Assembly (NCBI GenBank): GCA_039920165.1
Contig: JBDSEG010000145.1
Coordinates: 1-36,687 of the forward strand
Direction of reading: 5' to 3'
Length of the DNA stretch: 36,687 bases
Source: JBDSEG01 sp039920165
GTDB lineage: Bacteria > Pseudomonadota > Gammaproteobacteria > Burkholderiales > Burkholderiaceae_C
Shown here piece after piece: positions 23,221-31,713 of the stretch (positions are counted from its first letter, which is position 1; every line of letters starts with the position of its first letter). The notes under the pieces were generated by a model that made no database searches, had not been told where the DNA came from, and was given only the letters and a program-made list of their open reading frames with translations. The position numbers were made by a program, and so were the translations under genes.

Positions 23221-23805
23221 ATGACACACGCCGCCACCCGCATCATTCGCGAAGAGCACGTCGCCCTGGCGGCGATGCTGAGGTCGATTCCGCTGCTGCT
23301 GGCGCAACACCAACGGCAAGGCACTTCGCCCGACTTCGCGGTGCTGCGCGCCATGCTGTTCTATGTCGACGAGTTCCCCGAGAAACGCCACCACAAGAAG
23401 GAATCGGAGTTGCTGTTCCCCCTGCTGCGCGCACGCACGCCGCTCGCGCACGACATCCTCGACCGTCTCGACCAGGACCACGGCGAGGGCGAACGCAACA
23501 TCCGCCAGCTCGAACACGCGTTGCTCGGCTTCGAGATGATGGGCGAGTCGCGCCGCGCGGCATTCGAACGAGCGACCGAGCGTTATGTGCATTTCTATCT
23601 CGCCCACATGGCGGTGGAAGAACAGCAGATCCTGCCGCTCGCCGAACAGGTTCTGACCGAGGCGGACTGGGCCGAGCTCGACGCGGCGTTCCTGGCCAAC
23701 CGCGATCCGATGACCGGCAGCGAACCCGAACCCGACTACCGCTTGTTGTTCACCCGAATCGTCAACGCGGTGCCTGCGCCGCTCGGGCTGGGCGCCGCGA
23801 ACTGA
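23221..23805 (+). CDS. Hemerythrin-domain protein 2
   Basis: A 194-residue HHE-type hemerythrin, paralogue of the gene before it. Iron-ligand motifs are intact: REEHVALAAML, EKRHHKKESELLFP, DQDHGEGERN and YLAHMAVEEQQILPLAE. The C-terminal extension (EADWAELDAAFLANRDPMTG) is shared with the first copy, showing that the whole gene was duplicated, but the last 20 or so residues differ. It likely binds O2, NO or related ligands. The ATG at 23221 has GAGAGG upstream. The gene converges with the ABC permease gene after 45 bp, and a palindrome lies at their junction. Confidence 0.88.
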   Translation: MTHAATRIIREEHVALAAMLRSIPLLLAQHQRQGTSPDFAVLRAMLFYVDEFPEKRHHKKESELLFPLLRARTPLAHDILDRLDQDHGEGERNIRQLEHALLGFEMMGESRRAAFERATERYVHFYLAHMAVEEQQILPLAEQVLTEADWAELDAAFLANRDPMTGSEPEPDYRLLFTRIVNAVPAPLGLGAAN

Positions 23806-23837
23806 AAGGGTCGAATGGGAGCCCTTGTCTCATCGAC

Positions 23838-23854
23838 ATGAAGCCGGGCTTCAT
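23838..23854. terminator. Palindrome at the convergent hemerythrin/ABC permease junction
   Basis: ATGAAGCC-G-GGCTTCAT is a perfect 17-bp palindrome. It overlaps the permease stop codon and follows the hemerythrin stop by about 30 bp, so it can form a hairpin in transcripts of either strand. There is no obvious T-run. Confidence 0.45.
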
Positions 23855-25149
23855 TCCTCCCACTGGAAGCGCGCGATCGCGAGCGCCGCGAACAGCACGG
23901 CGAAGCCGAGCGTGACGGCCACGGGGCCGAGGGCCGCGTCGAGGCCCAGGCCACGCCAGGTCATCGCGTCCAGGCCGTCGATGGCCCAGCGCGTGGGCAC
24001 GAAGAGCGAGACGGTCTGCAGCCAGGCCGGGAAGATGAACGACGGCACCCAGGCGCCGCCCAGCATCACGAGCAGCAGCGTCGCGAGGATCGCCAGGCCG
24101 CGCGTCGCCTCGGGCGTCTTGCCGAGCGCGGCGACCAAGAGCCCGAAGCTCGCGGTGAGCAGCGCAAAGGCGACCAGCACCGCGACGAAGCCGAGCACGC
24201 TGCCTTCGACGCGAACCCCGAAGAAGGCGAAAGCGACCGCGTAGATCACCGAGAAGACGATGAGCGCGATCAGCGCCGTGCTCGCGATCCGGCTGCCGAG
24301 CAGCTTGGCGCGCGACAGCGGGGCGGCGCGCAGCCGCTTCCACAGCCCGAGGCGCCGCATCAGCAGCAGGCCGACCGCCATGTCCACGCCCATCAGCAGG
24401 ATGAACTGCACGCCCATGCCCGCGAAGGAGTGCGAATAGCTGTTGTATTTGATGTCCGGCTTCGAGCTGGCCTCGACCTCGCGGGTCGAGAACGGCAGGC
24501 TGAAGCTCAGGCCGCTCGAGGCGGGCGCCGATGCGGCGCTCGCTGCGGCGGGGGCGCTCGCGGCGCGTTCCTGCACGCGCGCGATGCTGTCGAACATCGC
24601 CTCCAGCTCGGCGCGCCGTTCGTCGGTGAGCTGGGTGCTTTTCGTGACACGCGCGCGCGCGTCGGTGAGCAGCCCGCCGGGGTTGTCGAACAGCGACTGG
24701 CTCACGCTTTGCATCACGTGCTGCGAGAGCAGCCCGCGAACGAGCGGCAGGACCATCGCCTGCGAGGGGTCGTAGACCAGCACGATCTGGGGCTTGTCGG
24801 CACCGCCCAAGAGGGCGGGCGCCGCCTTGGCGCCGAACCCGGCCGGCAACGTAACAGCCGCGCGCAGCTTGCCCGACTTGACCTGCGCCTGCGCCTCGTC
24901 GGCCGCGAGTTCGCCGACCGTGAGCGCGCTGTCCGAGCGCAGTGCCGCGACGACCTTGGCCGAGAGCGGGCTGTGGTCGAGGTCGGTCACAGCGATCGGA
25001 ATGTTCGCGGGCTTGCGGTCGCTCCCGCCGAACAGGCTGCCGAAGAAGGCCGCGATCAGGATCGGCGCGGCGATGCTCATGATGACCGAGCGGCGGTTCG
25101 AGAAATACAGCACCAGGTCCTTGCGAACGAGGGCGATGAAGGCACTCAT
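23851..25149 (-). CDS. ABC-2 type exporter permease
   Basis: A 432-residue permease of the YhhJ/YbhR-like ABC-2 family. An N-terminal helix (FSNRRSVIMSIAAPILIAAF) is followed by a large periplasmic domain of about 200 residues (KVVAALRSDSALTVGELAAD to SSKPDIKYNSYSHSFAGMG). Five to six C-terminal helices then form the channel, with FIFPAWLQTVSLFVPTRWAI typical of the family. The periplasmic domain includes an Ala/Ser-rich linker near residues 190-210. With the ATPase encoded 37 bp upstream it should make an exporter for a drug-like or hydrophobic compound. Exporters of this type often work with an HlyD-type adaptor, which is not present next to it. Confidence 0.9.
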   Translation of the reverse strand: MSAFIALVRKDLVLYFSNRRSVIMSIAAPILIAAFFGSLFGGSDRKPANIPIAVTDLDHSPLSAKVVAALRSDSALTVGELAADEAQAQVKSGKLRAAVTLPAGFGAKAAPALLGGADKPQIVLVYDPSQAMVLPLVRGLLSQHVMQSVSQSLFDNPGGLLTDARARVTKSTQLTDERRAELEAMFDSIARVQERAASAPAAASAASAPASSGLSFSLPFSTREVEASSKPDIKYNSYSHSFAGMGVQFILLMGVDMAVGLLLMRRLGLWKRLRAAPLSRAKLLGSRIASTALIALIVFSVIYAVAFAFFGVRVEGSVLGFVAVLVAFALLTASFGLLVAALGKTPEATRGLAILATLLLVMLGGAWVPSFIFPAWLQTVSLFVPTRWAIDGLDAMTWRGLGLDAALGPVAVTLGFAVLFAALAIARFQWEE

Positions 25150-25186
25150 GGCGTATCCGTTTTTTTGTTGTGGCGGCGGTCGCCGG

Positions 25187-26119
25187 TCAGTCGCGCAGCT
25201 GGCGCCCGGTCAGCGCGAGGAAGACGTCCTCCAGATCGGCGCGTCCCGAGTTCAGGTGCCGAACCGCCACGCCGGCCGTCGCCAGCACGCCCAGCACGGC
25301 GGGCGCACTCAGGGCAAGATCATCCACGCCGAGCGTGAGCCGCCCGGCATCGAGCTGAACCTGGCGCACGCCGGCCAGTCGTTCCAGCGCATCGAGTTCG
25401 GCGGCATGGATGACACCGTCGAAATCGATCGCCAGCGTCTGCGCCGCCGGCAGCGTGCGCACCAGCTCGGCCAGCGTGCCGCTCGCGACCACCTGGCCGT
25501 GGTCGATGACGACGATGCGGTCGGCCAGGCGCTGCGCTTCCTCCATGTAGTGCGTCGTATAGACCAGCGCCTTGCCGGCGCGCTTGAGCGCCTCGAGGTG
25601 GTCGAAGATCGCATTGCGGCTTTGCGGGTCGACGCCGGCGGTCGGCTCGTCGAGCAACAGCACGTCGGGGTCGTGCACCAGCGCGCAGGCGATATTCAGG
25701 CGCCGCTTCATGCCGCCGCTGAAGGTGGCCGGCTTGTCGCGCGCCCGGTCGGCGAGGCCGACGCTGTCGAGCACCTGCATCGCGCGCTGCTTCAGGGTCG
25801 CCTTGGGCAGGTCGTACAACGACCCGAAGAGTTCGATATTGGCGCGCGCCGGCAAGTCCTCGAACAGCGCCAAGTCCTGCGGCACCAGGCCGATACGGCG
25901 CTTGAAAGCGAAGGCGTCGGCGGCCAGGTTGATGCCGCCGAGCGAGATGGAGCCGGCGTCGGGCAGCGTGAGTCCGCACAGCATGCCCACCGTGGTCGAC
26001 TTGCCGGCACCGTTCGGCCCGAGCAGGCCCAGCACTTCGCCGGCGTCGACGTGCAGCGAGATATCCGCCACCGCAGCGCGCGCGCCGTACGACTTGCGCA
26101 ACCCTCGTGCTTCGAGCAT
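25187..26119 (-). CDS. ABC exporter ATP-binding protein
   Basis: A 310-residue nucleotide-binding subunit. Walker A is GPNGAGKST (34-42), the Q-loop is RIGLVPQDLALFEDLP, the signature is FSGGMKRRLN, and Walker B is VLLLDEPTAGVDPQSRN. The switch histidine is in YTTHYMEEAQ. The last 80 residues are the regulatory extension seen in drug-exporter (DrrA/NatA-like) ATPases, ending SGRADLEDVFLALTGRQLRD. It pairs with the downstream permease gene. I chose the ATG at 26119, where the conserved LEARGLRKSYG begins; a longer upstream reading has no family similarity. It is divergent from the propeller dehydrogenase gene at 26205. Confidence 0.93.
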   Translation of the reverse strand: MLEARGLRKSYGARAAVADISLHVDAGEVLGLLGPNGAGKSTTVGMLCGLTLPDAGSISLGGINLAADAFAFKRRIGLVPQDLALFEDLPARANIELFGSLYDLPKATLKQRAMQVLDSVGLADRARDKPATFSGGMKRRLNIACALVHDPDVLLLDEPTAGVDPQSRNAIFDHLEALKRAGKALVYTTHYMEEAQRLADRIVVIDHGQVVASGTLAELVRTLPAAQTLAIDFDGVIHAAELDALERLAGVRQVQLDAGRLTLGVDDLALSAPAVLGVLATAGVAVRHLNSGRADLEDVFLALTGRQLRD

Positions 26120-26204
26120 GAGCGGCCCCGTTCGATTCGATGCGCGCGATGCTAATGGAGGGCCGGTGCCTGCCTTACATTCACGCGACCGAAGGAGGTG
26201 CGGC

Positions 26205-27509
26205 ATGACGATGTCGGGTGTGATGGCGCGCATGGTCGCGCTGGTCGGCGAGGCGGCAATCGTGTGGCGGCGGCGCGCGGGTGCGATCCTCGCCCCCGCG
26301 GTGGGCAGCGCGCCGACCATTCCGGCCGCGAGTCCGCAAGGCCGCATCCCGACCTTGAAAATGCCGACCGCGCAGGGCTGGGCGGCGGGCCAGACACCGG
26401 TCGTTGCGGCGGGGCTGCAGGTCAATGCCTTCGCAGCCGGACTGGACCATCCGCGCTGGATTCATCTGCTGCCGAACGGCGATGTGCTGGTCGCCGAGGC
26501 GATGACGCAGGCCGGCACGCCGAAGTCGGTGTTCGAGATGGCGATGGTCGCCACCATGCGCCGCGCCGCCGCAACTGGCCACAGCGCGAACCGCATCACC
26601 CTCCTGCGCGACGCCGACGGCGACGGCAAGGCCGAAGTGCGCGAAGCGTTTCTCGAAGGGCTGAACCAGCCCTTCGGCATGGCGCTGGTCGGCGACATCC
26701 TTTTCGTCGGCAATACCGACGGCGTGCTGGGCTTTCCGTACACGAACGATGCGACCCGCATCGACGCGCCGGGCATGCCGCTCGTCGAGTTCAAGCCGAA
26801 CGGCCACTGGACTCGCAGCTTGCTCGCGAGCGCGGACGGGCAGCGGCTTTACGTCGGCGTCGGCTCGCTCACCAATATTGCCGAGCGCGGCATGGCGGTC
26901 GAGGAAGGGCGGGCCCGCATCGTCGAAATCGAGCTCGCGAGCGGACGCCACCGGATCTTCGCGAGCGGCCTGCGCAATCCGGTCGGCATGGCGTGGGAAC
27001 CCATCACGGGAAGGCTGTGGACGGTCGTTAACGAGCGCGACGGCCTGGGCGACGAGACGCCGCCCGACTACCTCACGTCGGTGCGCGAGGGCGGCTTCTA
27101 CGGCTGGCCGTATTGCTACTGGGGCCGCACGGTCGACGACCGCGTGGCGCAGGATCCGGCCGCGGTCGCAACCGCGATCACACCCGATTACGCACTGGGC
27201 GGCCACACCGCATCGCTCGGGCTGTGCTGGCTGCCCGCCGGCACCCTGCCCGGCTTCGGCGACGGCATGGTCATCGGCCAGCACGGCTCGTGGAACCGCA
27301 GCACCCTGAGCGGCTACAAGGTCGTCTTCGTCCCCTTCGCCGACGGCCGGCCGAGCGGCCCTCCGCGCGACATCCTCTCGGGCTTTCTCGCCCCCGACGA
27401 ATCGGTCTCCTACGGCCGTCCGGTCGGCGTCGCGATCGGTCCCGGGGGGTCATTGCTGGTGGCGGACGATGTGGGGAATGTGGTGTGGAGGGTGACGGGG
27501 ATCGGGTGA
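26205..27509 (+). CDS. Sorbosone dehydrogenase-type (PQQ-type) beta-propeller oxidoreductase
   Basis: A 434-residue protein of the L-sorbosone/soluble glucose dehydrogenase family. Propeller landmarks are PRWIHLLPNGDVLVAEAM (residues about 84-101), RITLLRDADGDGKAEVREAF, NQPFGMALVGDILFVGNTDG, NPVGMAWEPITGRLWTVVNE and YCYWGRTVDDR. The C-terminal part, GQHGSWNRSTLSGYKVVFVP, closes the fold. It would oxidise a sugar or aldehyde in the periplasm with PQQ. The start is set by a strong AAGGAGGTG site before the ATG at 26205. The N-terminus (MTMSGVMARMVALVGEAAIV) lacks a convincing signal peptide, unusual for this family, so export is uncertain. Confidence 0.87.
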   Translation: MTMSGVMARMVALVGEAAIVWRRRAGAILAPAVGSAPTIPAASPQGRIPTLKMPTAQGWAAGQTPVVAAGLQVNAFAAGLDHPRWIHLLPNGDVLVAEAMTQAGTPKSVFEMAMVATMRRAAATGHSANRITLLRDADGDGKAEVREAFLEGLNQPFGMALVGDILFVGNTDGVLGFPYTNDATRIDAPGMPLVEFKPNGHWTRSLLASADGQRLYVGVGSLTNIAERGMAVEEGRARIVEIELASGRHRIFASGLRNPVGMAWEPITGRLWTVVNERDGLGDETPPDYLTSVREGGFYGWPYCYWGRTVDDRVAQDPAAVATAITPDYALGGHTASLGLCWLPAGTLPGFGDGMVIGQHGSWNRSTLSGYKVVFVPFADGRPSGPPRDILSGFLAPDESVSYGRPVGVAIGPGGSLLVADDVGNVVWRVTGIG

Positions 27510-27530
27510 GAGGCAGGAGGGGCGAGGTAG

Positions 27531-27559
27531 GCGCCGGCACTCGATTCCAGTGCTGGCGC
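27531..27559. terminator. Hairpin after the propeller dehydrogenase gene
   Basis: GCGCCGGCACT (27531-27541) and AGTGCTGGCGC (27549-27559) form an 11-bp stem with one mismatch and a 7-base loop, 22 bp after the stop codon at 27509. Position and stability fit a transcript end, but no T-run follows. Confidence 0.5.
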
Positions 27560-27710
27560 AGGGTGCGCACCGCGTGCATCGTGCCGCGCTGCGGCTGCGG
27601 CTCTGCTGCCTTCCGACGAGGCGCGGCTTCTTTCGCACACCTGCGTGGCGGCATCCACCCAGAGCGGGCGTCCGATCGGGGGATCTTCGCGCGCGGGAGT
27701 AGGCTCGGCG

Positions 27711-28226
27711 ATGACCGACCCGAGCTCCGCTGAGGCATTCGACTACCGCGCATCGACCGACGCACCCGAGCTCGAGGTCGTGATTGAGGTCCCGCGTGGC
27801 AGCTTCCTGAAGCGCGGCGTGACCGGCCAGATTCACTTCGTCTCGCCGCTGCCGTGCCCATACAACTACGGCGCGGTACCGACGCATCTCGGGCTCGAGG
27901 GCGACCTGCTCGATGCGATCGTGCTGGGCCCGCGGCTGCGGTTCGGCACACATCTGCGAGTGAAGGCGTGGGGCGCGATCACCTTGACGGACCGCGGCAT
28001 GTCGGACGACAAGCTGATCTGCAGCGCCCACCCGCCGAGCGCGGCAGAGCGCCGCGCGCTGCTGCGGTTCTTCCACTTCTACGCCCGATGCAAGGCGCTG
28101 CGCAACGCGCTCAAGCGCCGGCCCGGCCGCAACGCCTGCGAGGGCTGGTGCGACGCGGCCGAGGCCATCGCCCGGGCCCGACCGCTGGCCCACGCGGTGT
28201 GGACGGGCTCGCACGTACCGTATTGA
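27711..28226 (+). CDS. Divergent inorganic pyrophosphatase-family protein
   Basis: A 171-residue protein with the family I pyrophosphatase fold: VVIEVPRGSFLKRG (residues 23-36), PCPYNYGAVPTHL (48-60), GLEGDLLDAIVLG (61-73) and LTDRGMSDDKLI (92-103). The catalytic signature, DGDPxD in E. coli, reads EGDLLD here, with Glu63 in place of the first Asp. The E. coli Glu31 position in KYE is Gly36, and the DR pair after it is missing. Asp65, Asp68, Asp94, Asp100 and Lys101 remain. A GRNACEGW motif near residue 135 is outside the classic enzyme. It may be a weak or retasked pyrophosphatase; I recall similar divergent forms in other betaproteobacteria. ATG 27711 follows GGGAGTAGG. Confidence 0.8.
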   Translation: MTDPSSAEAFDYRASTDAPELEVVIEVPRGSFLKRGVTGQIHFVSPLPCPYNYGAVPTHLGLEGDLLDAIVLGPRLRFGTHLRVKAWGAITLTDRGMSDDKLICSAHPPSAAERRALLRFFHFYARCKALRNALKRRPGRNACEGWCDAAEAIARARPLAHAVWTGSHVPY

Positions 28227-28489
28227 TCCTCGTCGCCGCAGCGCTGCCGTGCGCCGAGCACCGAGCACCGGCGACTCAGTTCGTCCCCGGCGTCGACATC
28301 CCTCACTTTGCTGGATCTCCGATCGTGAATGCGACGGCTCAGTCGACGAAAGGCGGCAGTCAACCGGCCTGATTCGACGTCACCGAGCTGTCGTCCCAGG
28401 CTCGGTCACTGAGCCACGTCCGTGCGCAAGTCCGGCGCAGTGTCGTTGCCTGCTCGGACCCATGTGAACCGGCCCGACCGGGCCGCGGG

Positions 28490-28986
28490 GTGTCGGATCG
28501 ATTGGCGCCGCGCGGACTGATGTGGGTGACCGTGATCTCGCTCGCCGTGTTCGCCTTCGCGTGGGCGACGTGGCGCGGCCCGGCCGACCTGCAGCGGTAT
28601 GCGACGCGCGTCCAAACGCGAACGCTCGCGCCTGCAGCGTGGCTCAGCACCGGCTGGCAGGCCCTGCCCGCTCAGCGCCGCGAGGTTTCGACCTGGGTGC
28701 GCTGGACGGCGCGGCGGCCGGACGAACGCGACGTGCTGCGCCTGTGGCGTGCCGAGGTCGCACTCGCAGGCCTCGACGGTATCGCCCCGCGCTCTGGTAC
28801 GGTGCGGAGTATCACGAGAACCGATCGGGGCGCGGCATCTTCGCGCGCGACCGGGTTCACCCGTCGATGCCGCCCAGCGAATCGATTGCCTCGCAACTGC
28901 CCTCGACCATTACCGTCGATCTGCGCCGTCGCGACGGGGGCCATACCGACACACTGCTCGTGCGCTGCGGCAGCGGGCCTTCGTAG
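28490..28986 (+). pseudogene. Small membrane-anchored protein gene with apparent frameshift
   Basis: From a GTG at 28490 (GGGG upstream) the frame gives a natural-looking protein: an N-terminal helix GLMWVTVISLAVFAFAWATW, then TRTLAPAAWLSTGWQALPAQ and RDVLRLWRAEVALAGLDGIA. After about 28785 this frame becomes Arg/Ser-rich and unlike protein. The frame reached by a -1 shift instead continues ALWYGAEYHENRSGRGIFAR and ends STITVDLRRRDGGHTDTLLV...GPS at 28986. The shift point coincides with CCCC at 28785-28788, so a lost C (or a base-call error) is likely. I do not recognise the family. Neither reading alone looks complete. Confidence 0.5.
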
Positions 28987-29012
28987 CCCGAGGTGCGATG
29001 GATCTCGCGGCC

Positions 29013-29095
29013 TTCAGACCCACCAGCGGCACGAAGGCCACCTCGAACAGCCCCTTGGTTCGATCATGGCTCGCACGCCTGGTCACCGTCGCGAC
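29013..29095 (-). pseudogene. Fragment resembling the 3' end of a pcm gene
   Basis: Read on the minus strand this stretch gives VTRRASHDRTKGLFEVAFVP followed by LVG. It matches the C-terminus of the intact pcm product encoded at 32278-32931 (VTRIGPDQYRTESLCEVAFV then PLVG), with EVAFVPLVG identical (29018-29044). Nucleotide identity over about 46 bp (CCACCAGCGG to TTCGAT) is roughly 80-85%, with 8 differences counted by eye. The rest of the gene is missing: upstream on this strand is the end of the Asp-box propeller gene. It is in the same orientation as the intact pcm. Confidence 0.6.
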
Positions 29096-29099
29096 GGCA

Positions 29100-31562
29100 T
29101 CACGGCGCCGGGATCGACCAGATGCCGCGGCCGTGCGTGGCCGCGTAGAGCAGCCCGTCGGGGCCGAGCGTCAGGTCCATCACCGTCGTGAAGGGCAGGT
29201 TGGCGGCCAGGCGCTTCCAGGTCGCACCGCCGTTGCCTGAGACCAGCACGCCCAGATCGGTGGCGACGATGATCTTGCCGTTGTTCAGGATGATGTCGTT
29301 GACGGGAATGTCGGGGAGGGTGCCGCTGACATCCGCCCAGGTGGCGCCGCCGTTGCTGGTTCTCCAGAGGTGGCCGTAGCCGGCGCCCGGGCCTTCGGTC
29401 CACTTGCGCGAGAAGCCGCTGAATCCCAGGTAGACGGTCTTGCCGCTGGCGTCGGTGGTATCGATGGCCACGGCCTCGATGTAGCGGTTGGGCAGCTCGG
29501 CCGGCAGCGTCAACGGATGCCAGCTGCCTGCCACGTTGCTCGACAGGCCACGCGCGAAGCCGAGGTTGTTGCACGGCCCGCACCATGCCGACCAGACGAC
29601 GTCGCGCTGGCTCGCGATGGCGGTGGTCGCGCGGCCTGCGCCCTGGTCGTAGGCGCGCATCCACTGCGAGCCGCTGGTGATGGCAAAGCCGTGGGCGAAG
29701 GTCCAGATCGACTGGCCGCCGACTACCCAGTGGTTCTTGTCGGCGCCGTCGGTGACGATCGGGGCGATGAAGCGTGCGCCGAAGTCGGGCGGGGCGACAT
29801 CGAAGATGGCCGGGAAGCTGCCGTTGCTGCGGCCGCAGTCGGTGATCTTCCAGAGATCGAGCGCCGGGTACTCGGTGAGGATGTTGCAGCCGTTGTCGGG
29901 GTCCACGATGATCTTGCCGCCGTCGCCGCCGGCCGGCGAACCCATCTGACCGGATGCGTCCTCGGGCAGCAGCAGCGAGGTGCCGTTGTCCTGCAGGCCG
30001 CCGGCCACCGCCACGCCGCCTGCGGTGCGGCCGACGCCGACACCGTAATACTGCAGCGTTCGCAGGTTGGCATTCAGGCTGCGCCAGTCGGCGCCGTTGC
30101 CGTTGGCGTTGAGCTGGCCCCACAGCGGACGGGCGTAGATGCCGCCGTCGTTGCCGATGTACAGGGTGCCGTCCGCAATGGCCGCGGAGTGCTGATCGGA
30201 GTGCGGCGCCATCGGGCAGGTATTGCCTGCGTTCGAGATCGACCAGCAGTCGAATTCGAAATTCCAGTACGGCGCGACCGCCGCCCAGCTGATCCCGCCG
30301 TTGCGCGTTTCGTAGACCTCTTCCAGACCGACGAAGAGGTGGTCGGCATTGGCCGGGTCGACGATCAGGAACTGGTTGTACCAGGCCTGTACGCCGGGCT
30401 TGTAGCCGACGTAGTGCTTCAGGGCCGAACCCGAATTGGCCAGATTGGCCGGCGAGGCGATCTGGTTCCAAGGCCCTTGCACCTTGCCCGACGGCGATAC
30501 GAACACGCCGCCGAGCGCCGTATTCTTGTTGTTGGTGTAGAGCGTGATCGATTCGAGCAGCGCATAAAGACGCGAGCCGTCCGTGGCATAGGCCAGGGTG
30601 GCACGGCCCACGTCCTGCGGGTTCAGTGCGCCCTGGGGGTTGGTCAGCGTCCACGTATTGCCGCCGTCCGTCGACTGGTAGAAGCCGTTGTAGGGCGCGC
30701 CACCGCGCCAGGCGCAATTGGCGATGAGCACGCGGCCGCCGGCACGCGGGTCGATGGCGAGGTCGTTGCAGATGTTGTCGTAGGACGAGGCCGAGCCCGG
30801 CGTGGGCGCGAACACCTGGGTCCAGGCGCCGGCGCTGCCGATGGCGCTGTGCCGCCACAGGCCTTGCGACGTGGCTGCATACACGTTGCCGGATGGGTCG
30901 AAGCGCAGCTTGCCGATGGTCGTGCTTTCCAGCTCCATGCCACCGACGCGAAGGGACGGCGTGAATACGCCCGTGCCCGGGCTGGGCAGCCGGTATACGC
31001 CGGTGCCGACGTAGGCCGTGGCGCCGGTATTCGCCTCTCCGGTGCCCAGCCACAGCGCACCGTCGGGGGCGATCTCCAGCCAGCCGACCGACAGCGTCGG
31101 CAGGCCGTCGGTCAACGGCACCCAGGTGACGCCGTTGTCGGCCGAGCGAAAGACGCCGCCATCCGCACCTCCCGCATAGAGGTAGCCGCCGCCCGCCGCG
31201 AGGCCGGTGGTGCGCCCCGCGACCAAACCGGCGCCACCGCTGGAGTTGGAAAAGTTGGGGTCGCGGTACCGCGGGTCGTCGGCGTTGTAGGGCCGCGTTG
31301 TCACCTCTTTCCAGGCGCCGGCCGTGCTGCCGAGCCCCGTCAGCGAGGCAAATGCGGCGCTGTAGGCCCCTGGCTGGATGATGCCCGGCGCGCTGCGCGC
31401 CTCGAAGGCTTCCTGCGCCGACTCGGCGGCCTCGAACTTTCCTTCCCCGGCGCCCAAGAGCTTGCCCCTGAGGCCGCCGCGTCCGGCCGCGTCGCCTGAA
31501 ACCGGTGCCAGCGCCAGCAGCACCGCCGCGAGCAAGGATGCGATGCTTGTGGCCGATCTCAT
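29100..31562 (-). CDS. Secreted Asp-box (BNR) beta-propeller protein, sortilin/GH74-like
   Basis: An 820-residue exported protein. The signal peptide is hydrophobic at about residues 5-22 and ends near DAAG. At least five Asp-box motifs (SxDxGxTW) are visible: RSADNGVTW, QSTDGGNTW, ETRNGGISW, RTSNGGATW and VSGNGGATW. They occur across the whole chain, as in the two-propeller VPS10/sortilin and xyloglucanase (GH74) folds. No GH74 catalytic pair could be confirmed, so the role may be binding rather than hydrolysis. Cysteines (ICNDLAIDP, NCAWRG, DCWSISNAGNTCPM) suggest disulfides outside the cytosol. I chose ATG 31562 because AAAGGGAG is 8 bases upstream; a GTG at 31571 sits on top of that site. 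It is flanked by two pcm 3' ends. Confidence 0.82.
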   Translation of the reverse strand: MRSATSIASLLAAVLLALAPVSGDAAGRGGLRGKLLGAGEGKFEAAESAQEAFEARSAPGIIQPGAYSAAFASLTGLGSTAGAWKEVTTRPYNADDPRYRDPNFSNSSGGAGLVAGRTTGLAAGGGYLYAGGADGGVFRSADNGVTWVPLTDGLPTLSVGWLEIAPDGALWLGTGEANTGATAYVGTGVYRLPSPGTGVFTPSLRVGGMELESTTIGKLRFDPSGNVYAATSQGLWRHSAIGSAGAWTQVFAPTPGSASSYDNICNDLAIDPRAGGRVLIANCAWRGGAPYNGFYQSTDGGNTWTLTNPQGALNPQDVGRATLAYATDGSRLYALLESITLYTNNKNTALGGVFVSPSGKVQGPWNQIASPANLANSGSALKHYVGYKPGVQAWYNQFLIVDPANADHLFVGLEEVYETRNGGISWAAVAPYWNFEFDCWSISNAGNTCPMAPHSDQHSAAIADGTLYIGNDGGIYARPLWGQLNANGNGADWRSLNANLRTLQYYGVGVGRTAGGVAVAGGLQDNGTSLLLPEDASGQMGSPAGGDGGKIIVDPDNGCNILTEYPALDLWKITDCGRSNGSFPAIFDVAPPDFGARFIAPIVTDGADKNHWVVGGQSIWTFAHGFAITSGSQWMRAYDQGAGRATTAIASQRDVVWSAWCGPCNNLGFARGLSSNVAGSWHPLTLPAELPNRYIEAVAIDTTDASGKTVYLGFSGFSRKWTEGPGAGYGHLWRTSNGGATWADVSGTLPDIPVNDIILNNGKIIVATDLGVLVSGNGGATWKRLAANLPFTTVMDLTLGPDGLLYAATHGRGIWSIPAP

Positions 31563-31713
31563 GGCGTTCACTCCCTTTGAAGGAATGGCGGCACGGTAAT
31601 GGGCGCAGCGAAGTCGGTCAATGCGAAATACGCGAGTGCCCGCTCGATGGCGGGCGCGCGTCGATCAGAACGACAGGAGTCAGCTCTTAACGTCGTTTGG
31701 GAATGCGGCGCCG

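Noticed and set aside
29370..31499. 709-codon open frame antisense to the Asp-box propeller
   Set aside because: No start context, Val/Gly/Arg-rich shadow composition, and the opposite strand has a signal peptide and five Asp boxes.
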